Assembly (NCBI GenBank): GCA_031258575.1
Contig: JAIRMQ010000027.1
Span: forward strand, 1 to 52,286
DNA: 52,286 nucleotides
Source: Holosporaceae bacterium
Lineage (GTDB): Bacteria; Pseudomonadota; Alphaproteobacteria; UBA3830
Direction: 5' to 3'
In this document: positions 47,692-52,286 of the stretch, one piece after another
How the letters are laid out: each line of letters opens with the position of its first letter
Numbering within the stretch: position 1 is the first letter of the stretch
Notes under the pieces: generated by a model
The model's database searches: none
What the model was told of the DNA's origin: nothing
Seen by the model: the letters and a program-made list of their open reading frames with translations, nothing else
Program-made: the position numbers and the translations under genes

Positions 47692-49041
47692 ATGAAAAAT
47701 AAAACGATAGATTGTTCTCTTAAAAGCGTTTTAAGCGTAACGTTACCGATGATATTGTCAGCAATGTCCAGCAATCTCATGTATATGATCGATAGATTCA
47801 TGCTGGCCGGGTATTCTATTGACTCAATGAATGCAGCCACTATGTCAGGAAATTTTGTGTCGATATTTTCCTTTTTGCTATGCGGCTCTGCAAATTCTGC
47901 AGAAATTTTTGCAGGACAGTACAACGGATCCAAGCAATATGAAAGACTCGCAGCACCAACGTGGCAGATGTTTTACATGTCTTTATTCGCATATATTCCT
48001 TGCTTTTTGATTGCGTATTTTTCAGTCTACATAAACAACTATCCTCCATACTATTTAAAAGAGGGAGTAGAATATCAGAAAGTACTGATGTACTTCATAA
48101 TGTTTCCTCCTATCAGAGCCGCATTAGCCGCATTTTTCATTGGCCAAGGGAAAACAAAAGTTATAACTTTTTCTGTAACAACTGGAGCATTATTAAATAT
48201 TGTTCTAGATTATTTGTTGATCTACGGTTTAGCTGGTTTCGTTCCGAGCCTAGGATGTAAAGGAGCGGCAATTGCAACTGTTATATCGGAATTTGTTCAA
48301 ATATCAATCCTAGCATCTATATTTTTCGGAAAAACTAACAGAAAAGCGTATAACACTTTTGGAAATCGAAAATTAGAATCAAAACTATTTTTTGAATGTT
48401 GGCAAGTTGGCTTTCCTATAGCACTTGGAAATTGCGTTGCTCTTTTAGCATGGTACATTATACAAGTTTTGTTTAGTCACGTTTCAAAAGATGTCGCAAC
48501 CGTATACAACATTACGACGAACTTATACGTATTTTTTATATTCGTTGGAGAGGGAGTCAATAAAGGAATAGCGGCTATAAGTGCGAATATGATTGGTCGC
48601 AACGACTTAAAATCCATAGAAAAAACTCGTAAAATTTTCGTGATTATTTCTATATTATTCGGAGGAATAGTTGCTGTCCCGATGGTTATATATCCGGAAG
48701 GTTTTTTCTATCTGCTAAGTATGCTGCCAGACGACATTTCAAGATTATATTCCGAAATAAAAATCGCATGTTACCTAGTATCACTAGATGTGGCGCTAGA
48801 AACATTAACGTTAGCTCATTGGGGAATTCTAATGGCAGGTGGAGATACCAAGTATGCCAATATTGTTTATCAAATATGTCTATGGGGAATAACTATCCTT
48901 CCAATGACTGTACTTTGTTATACAAATACTTTGACGTCGGCTATGCAGGCTTATTTCCTAATTACTCTAACACTAGGCGCAACTCTGTTTTTTATATACA
49001 GAAGATATAAAAGCGGGAAATGGTATAAAAAGCTGGTATAG
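47692..49041 (+). CDS. MATE-family efflux transporter
   Basis: 449 residues with about twelve hydrophobic helices in two halves. Opening helix: LKSVLSVTLPMILSAMSSNL, then MIDRFMLAGYS; GQGKTKVITFSVTTGALLNI and LDYLLIYGL are typical of MATE transporters, which expel cationic drugs in exchange for Na+ or H+. GGAAACG lies before the ATG and it is probably co-transcribed with the ABC-F gene. Substrate unknown. Confidence 0.9.
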   Translation: MKNKTIDCSLKSVLSVTLPMILSAMSSNLMYMIDRFMLAGYSIDSMNAATMSGNFVSIFSFLLCGSANSAEIFAGQYNGSKQYERLAAPTWQMFYMSLFAYIPCFLIAYFSVYINNYPPYYLKEGVEYQKVLMYFIMFPPIRAALAAFFIGQGKTKVITFSVTTGALLNIVLDYLLIYGLAGFVPSLGCKGAAIATVISEFVQISILASIFFGKTNRKAYNTFGNRKLESKLFFECWQVGFPIALGNCVALLAWYIIQVLFSHVSKDVATVYNITTNLYVFFIFVGEGVNKGIAAISANMIGRNDLKSIEKTRKIFVIISILFGGIVAVPMVIYPEGFFYLLSMLPDDISRLYSEIKIACYLVSLDVALETLTLAHWGILMAGGDTKYANIVYQICLWGITILPMTVLCYTNTLTSAMQAYFLITLTLGATLFFIYRRYKSGKWYKKLV

Positions 49042-49084
49042 TAGCGAAAGATTTACTAAAACAAGATTTGACGAAGGCTATGTT

Positions 49085-49214
49085 TTAAAGAGACTGTTGC
49101 ATAATTCAAAAAAACAGCCATTTTGTGCAGAGCGGACGCCTACAAGCCCCTGATTATCAGCAGTATAATTTTATTAAAACTATATCTTTCTGTATTATGC
49201 AACGGTCTCTTAAA
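49085..49214. mobile_element. MITE-like element with 19-bp terminal inverted repeats
   Basis: A 120-bp element (49090-49209) begins GAGACTGTTGCATAATTCA and ends in the complement of GAGACCGTTGCATAATACA, 17 of 19 matching. It is flanked by the direct repeat TTAAA (49085-49089 and 49210-49214), as expected for target duplication. It encodes nothing. The ends resemble those of IS5-like elements, so a helper transposase elsewhere in the genome is likely. Confidence 0.75.
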
Positions 49215-49292
49215 ATGTTTCAAAAAACTGATGCTTGATTAATTTCTTGAAAGGAGTCAAAATTCATTCAAGCTTTCTGAAAATCGATTCAT

Positions 49293-49619
49293 CAATTGTT
49301 AGCGCCTTTGCTTATCAGAAACTCTACGATTGACGGATGTTTCTCCATATAAGACCCACATTAACGGCGTGTATCCATACGAATCTGTAGCCTCAATGTT
49401 AGCGCCTTTGCTTATCAGAAACTCTACGATTGACGGATGTTTCTCCATATAAGCCCGCATTAACGGCGTGTGTTCATACGAATCTGTAGCATCAATGTTA
49501 GCGCCTTTGCTTATCAGAAACTCTACGATCGGCAGATGTCCATTCACAGAAGCCCACATTAACGGCGTGAATCCATACGAATCTGTAGCCTCAATGTTAT
49601 CGCCTTTGCTTATCAGAAA
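49293..49619 (-). pseudogene. Stranded 3' ankyrin repeats of the same gene
   Basis: These bases continue the ankyrin array in the same frame as the gene at 49620-52103, after its stop codon. They encode at least three further units (ISKGDNIEATDSYG, ISKGANIDATDSYE, ISKGANIEATDSYG). A one-base insertion near 49350 then shifts the frame, and in the corrected frame the array would end at FLISKGANN and TGA at about 49293. A 57-base segment is repeated exactly at 49297-49353 and 49397-49453, showing recent unit duplication. An ATG-started frame (49559 to 49299) exists but has no ribosome site. Confidence 0.7.
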
Positions 49620-51240
49620 CTATAAAATAGACATATTTATCTCCATAGAAGCCCACATTAACGGCGTGTATCCATACGGATCTGTAGCCTCAATGTTAGC
49701 GCCTTTGCTTATCAGAGACTCCACAATCGGCAAATACCCATTCATAGAAGCTTCCAGCAACGGCATGCGTCCATACGAATCTGTAGCCTCAATGTTAGCG
49801 CCTTTGCTTATCAGAAACTCCACAATCGGCAGACGTCCATTCATAGAAGCCATTAGCAACGGCGTGCATCCATACGAATCTGTATCCTCAATGTTAGCGC
49901 CTTTGCTTATGAAATACTCCATAATCGACTGATGTCCATTCATAGAAGCTATTAGCAACGGCGTGTATCCATGATTATCTTTAGCTTCGATATTAGCGCC
50001 TTTGCTTATGAAATACTCCACAATCGACAAATGTCCCTTCATAGAAGCCAACATTAACGACGTGCATCCAGCACTAGCTCTAATTTCGATATTAACGCCT
50101 TTGCTTATTAAATACTCAAGCGACCGATGTTCATTCATAGAAACTTCCAGCAACGGCATGTGTCCAGTACTAACTTTAGCTTCGATATTAGCGCCTTTGC
50201 TTATGAAATACTCAACAATCGACTGATGTCCATTCATAGAAGCTATTAGCAACGGCGTGTATCCATGATTATCTTTAGCTTCGATATTAGCGCCTTTCCT
50301 TATTAAATACTCCACAATCGACTGACGTCCATTCATAGAAGCTATTAGCAACGGCGTGTATCCATGATTATCTTTAGCTTCGATATTAGCGCCTTTGCTT
50401 ATTAAATACTCCATAACCGACAGACGTTCATACTTCATAATCGACAAATGTCCCTTCATAGAAGCCAACATTAACGGCGTGTGTCCAGTACTATCTTTAG
50501 CTTCGATATTAGCGCCTTTGCTTATGAAATACTCTATAATTGACCGATGTCCATTCATAGAAGCCAACATCAACGGCGTGCATCCACACGAATCTGTATC
50601 CTCAATGTTAGCGCCTTTGCTTATGAAATACTCCACAATCGACTGACGTCCATTCATAGAAGCTATTAGCAACGGCGTGTATCCAGTACTATCTTTAGCT
50701 TTGATATTAGCGCCTTTGCTTGTTAAATACTCCACAATCGACAAATGTCCATTCGCAGAAGCACATATTAACGGCGTGTATCCAACAATATCATTTTTAG
50801 CTTCGATATTAGCGCCTTTCCTTATTAAATACTCCACAATCGACAGATGTCCCTTCGTGGAAGCTATTAGCAACGGCGTGTATCCATACGAATCTGTAGC
50901 TTCAATGTTAGCGCCTTTGCTTGTTAAATACTCCACAATCGACAAATGTCCATTCATAGCAGCACGTATTAACGGCGTGTATCCATCATTATTTTTAGCT
51001 TCGATATTAGCGCCTTTGCTTATGAAATACTCCACAATCGGCAAATGTCCATTCGCAGAAGCTATTAGCAACGGCGTGTATCTATCATTATTTTTAGCTT
51101 CGATGTTAGCGCCTTTGCTTATTAAATACTCTACGATCGGCAGATACTTAGAACAAGAAACCCACATTAACGGCGTGAATCCATTATTATCATCTGTAGC
51201 CTCAATGTTAGCGCCTTTGCTGCTTATTAAATACTCCGCA
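49620..51240 (-). repeat. Array of 99-bp ankyrin units
   Basis: About 16 tandem units of mostly 99 bp, each with the invariant core encoding SKGANIE. Two units differ slightly in length (extra codons near 50435 and 50790). The high DNA identity implies recent expansion or gene conversion and makes unit gain and loss easy. The array continues degenerately to 49293. Confidence 0.9.
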
Positions 51241-52103
51241 AAAGGCAACAAATTACGCGCACAAGCGAAAAATAACATATCATCGATTGCTTGTTTTTTT
51301 GCATCATTGTTCAATAGTTTTTCAATGAAGTCGGCCCTAGCAAAATTTCCACTTTGTAATGCCAAACAGTAGAAATGAGACGGATCATCGCTAAATTGCA
51401 AGCCGTTATTTTCTAATCGCTTGATCGCTTCCTCGTTGTCGTTGAAAATAGCAGCGGCGAAAGAGTCATTATCGAATGGTATATTATTTTCCTCTAATAA
51501 ATAAATACAATCAAGATTTCCTCCTGTTGCTGCACAAAACGCACTATCGTTTGAAAATGCTAAGGAAGCATTGTTCAAAAAAATAAATTTGGCAATCATG
51601 TTTGATCCGTATAAAAGAGCACAATCGAAGGGAGATATTTGTGCAAAATTTGAGTAACTCTTCCGGATACTAAAACGGAAATCAAATTTTCGTTCGTAAA
51701 AGAATTGATCCTTACTGAGTTTTGAAAAAACATTAAGGTCGTCATTCGCAATAATTTGGATTAAAAAATCATACGATTTATTGTCCAGTTTGCTTGTTAA
51801 AGCTCTATCAGTAATAACCTGAATATCTCGAAACAATATATGAGCTTTGTATCCCAAACCGAAGGTATATAATTTTTTTTTCAAAAAGGGGATAATGGAT
51901 TTTTCCTCCTTATCTTTGAAGAAAATTCGTATCTTATTCTCGATTTCTTGCTTTTGGGGATCATTCTCTTTATGCTGCAGATACTCTCGGAAGTCAGCAC
52001 CAGTAGGCTCAAAATTGGTCGATGGATCCATATTCATCGCCGAAACTTCAAGAACCTGCACTCCTAAAACCATCGCACTTATAGCACCAATAACTTTCTT
52101 CAT
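49620..52103 (-). CDS. Secreted ankyrin-repeat protein
   Basis: 827 residues. The N-terminus MKKVIGAISAMVLGVQVLEVSA is a Sec-type signal peptide. Residues 23 to about 290 are mostly helical, with divergent ankyrin-like stretches (SPFDCALLYGSNMIAKFIF). From about 295 to the end are 16 near-identical 33-residue ankyrin units of the type ISKGANIEAKDNHGYTPLLI. GAGAGGTGG precedes the ATG. The stop is TAG inside a unit, where other copies have GAG (in IVEFLIS), so the protein is cut short. Ankyrin proteins of host-associated bacteria often bind host proteins; the target is unknown. Confidence 0.88.
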   Translation of the reverse strand: MKKVIGAISAMVLGVQVLEVSAMNMDPSTNFEPTGADFREYLQHKENDPQKQEIENKIRIFFKDKEEKSIIPFLKKKLYTFGLGYKAHILFRDIQVITDRALTSKLDNKSYDFLIQIIANDDLNVFSKLSKDQFFYERKFDFRFSIRKSYSNFAQISPFDCALLYGSNMIAKFIFLNNASLAFSNDSAFCAATGGNLDCIYLLEENNIPFDNDSFAAAIFNDNEEAIKRLENNGLQFSDDPSHFYCLALQSGNFARADFIEKLLNNDAKKQAIDDMLFFACARNLLPFAEYLISSKGANIEATDDNNGFTPLMWVSCSKYLPIVEYLISKGANIEAKNNDRYTPLLIASANGHLPIVEYFISKGANIEAKNNDGYTPLIRAAMNGHLSIVEYLTSKGANIEATDSYGYTPLLIASTKGHLSIVEYLIRKGANIEAKNDIVGYTPLICASANGHLSIVEYLTSKGANIKAKDSTGYTPLLIASMNGRQSIVEYFISKGANIEDTDSCGCTPLMLASMNGHRSIIEYFISKGANIEAKDSTGHTPLMLASMKGHLSIMKYERLSVMEYLISKGANIEAKDNHGYTPLLIASMNGRQSIVEYLIRKGANIEAKDNHGYTPLLIASMNGHQSIVEYFISKGANIEAKVSTGHMPLLEVSMNEHRSLEYLISKGVNIEIRASAGCTSLMLASMKGHLSIVEYFISKGANIEAKDNHGYTPLLIASMNGHQSIMEYFISKGANIEDTDSYGCTPLLMASMNGRLPIVEFLISKGANIEATDSYGRMPLLEASMNGYLPIVESLISKGANIEATDPYGYTPLMWASMEINMSIL

Positions 52104-52286
52104 TTTTTACCACCTCTCTATCAATTCGAATCGTAAATAAAGGATAATTAAATTAAAATCAATAACAAAAAAAAACTAAAAACAAAAAAAAGTAACGTAA
52201 TATTGTTTTGCATATGAAAAATCCTATCCTCTAAAAAAAACCTCTACATAAACTATATAAGAACGTATTAGTTATCGCGTTAACTG
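52104..52286. other. Leader region of the ankyrin gene
   Basis: 183 bases up to the window edge. On the minus strand it is T-rich with runs of seven to nine T, ending in GAGAGGTGG before the ATG. No convincing promoter or other gene was found. Confidence 0.4.

Noticed and set aside
49299-49559. 86-residue minus-strand frame as a separate ankyrin gene
   Set aside because: It is in the same frame as the upstream ankyrin gene beyond its TAG, with no start signals and a frameshifted end; treated as the stranded tail.
49293-51240. Regular repeats that might suggest a CRISPR array
   Set aside because: The period is 99 bp, the units are coding ankyrin repeats, and there are no unique spacers or cas genes.
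49468-51372. Several plus-strand frames with repeats such as ASMLAPLLIKYSTID
   Set aside because: They are antisense to the ankyrin array; the 99-bp unit is a multiple of three, so a stop-free frame repeats on the opposite strand.

Overview
The window is AT-rich bacterial chromosome with densely packed, often overlapping genes. The gene set points to an alphaproteobacterium, probably a reduced, host-associated one. Evidence for alphaproteobacteria: a dusB-fis/ntrC-ntrY-ntrX block, an F1 operon without F0 genes (atpHAGDC), a FYDLN zinc protein next to a DUF2155 protein, and a short-type psd next to pssA. Evidence for a host-associated lifestyle: a secreted ankyrin-repeat protein of more than 16 repeats, a mevalonate-kinase-like enzyme, transposon debris and several decaying genes. 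A Holosporales-like lineage is my inference; the sequence alone does not prove it.

Layout. 1-913: 3' part of an unrecognised gene with a G9 tract. 1098-9454 (minus): rpoB-rpoC, with no ribosomal protein genes in front. 9641-12372 (plus): a three-gene mannose cluster, namely a cupin isomerase/eukaryotic-type phosphomannomutase fusion, a HIGH-motif nucleotidyltransferase and a GT4 glycosyltransferase. 12435-16095: CorB/C-like protein, a Xer recombinase, an orphan TadE-like protein behind a strong promoter and a terminator-like hairpin, and an FdtA-type sugar isomerase. 16167-20852 (minus): atpHAGDC with an 88-residue epsilon. 20895-28678 (minus): an XRE regulator with its own promoter, then one long head-to-tail unit read dnaQ, mevalonate-type kinase, FYDLN protein, DUF2155 protein, dusB, a Fis-like protein, ntrY, ntrX.

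28739-32373 (plus): response-regulator phosphatase (RsbU-like), RsbW-like kinase and RsbV-like STAS protein, a complete partner switch, followed by an ABC permease and an ABC ATPase with eroded nucleotide-binding motifs. 32634-35830 (plus): ArnA-type UDP-glucuronate decarboxylase, tRNA-Leu(TAG), tig, clpP. 35872-36963 (minus): ddl. 37102-38541: a small lipoprotein, a truncated DDE transposase and a decayed ankyrin fragment. 38542-42186 (minus): Na+/amino-acid symporter, RluC-type enzyme, map, radC. 42353-45228 (minus): psd, pssA, PotD/F-like binding protein, an unlisted 59-residue lipoprotein, then a dead SDR fragment. 45547-49041 (plus): Hsp20, ABC-F ATPase, MATE exporter. 49090-49209: a 120-bp MITE-like element. 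49293-52103 (minus): the ankyrin gene, whose 3' repeats are cut off by an in-frame stop and a one-base insertion.

How the parts relate. Housekeeping genes (transcription, F1-ATPase, proteolysis, phospholipid synthesis, methionine removal, cell-wall precursor) are intact. Three lines of sensing or regulation look remodelled: NtrY keeps its kinase residues while NtrX has lost Walker A and B residues; NtrB and most of NtrC are absent from their usual place, leaving only a Fis-sized C-terminal domain; and a general-stress-type partner switch has no sigma factor beside it. Surface-sugar genes are scattered (mannose cluster, FdtA, ArnA-like). The best candidates for something undescribed are the mannose cluster, the Fis/NtrC remnant with the altered NtrX, the partner switch next to an eroded ABC transporter, and the promoter-hairpin pair in front of the TadE-like gene.
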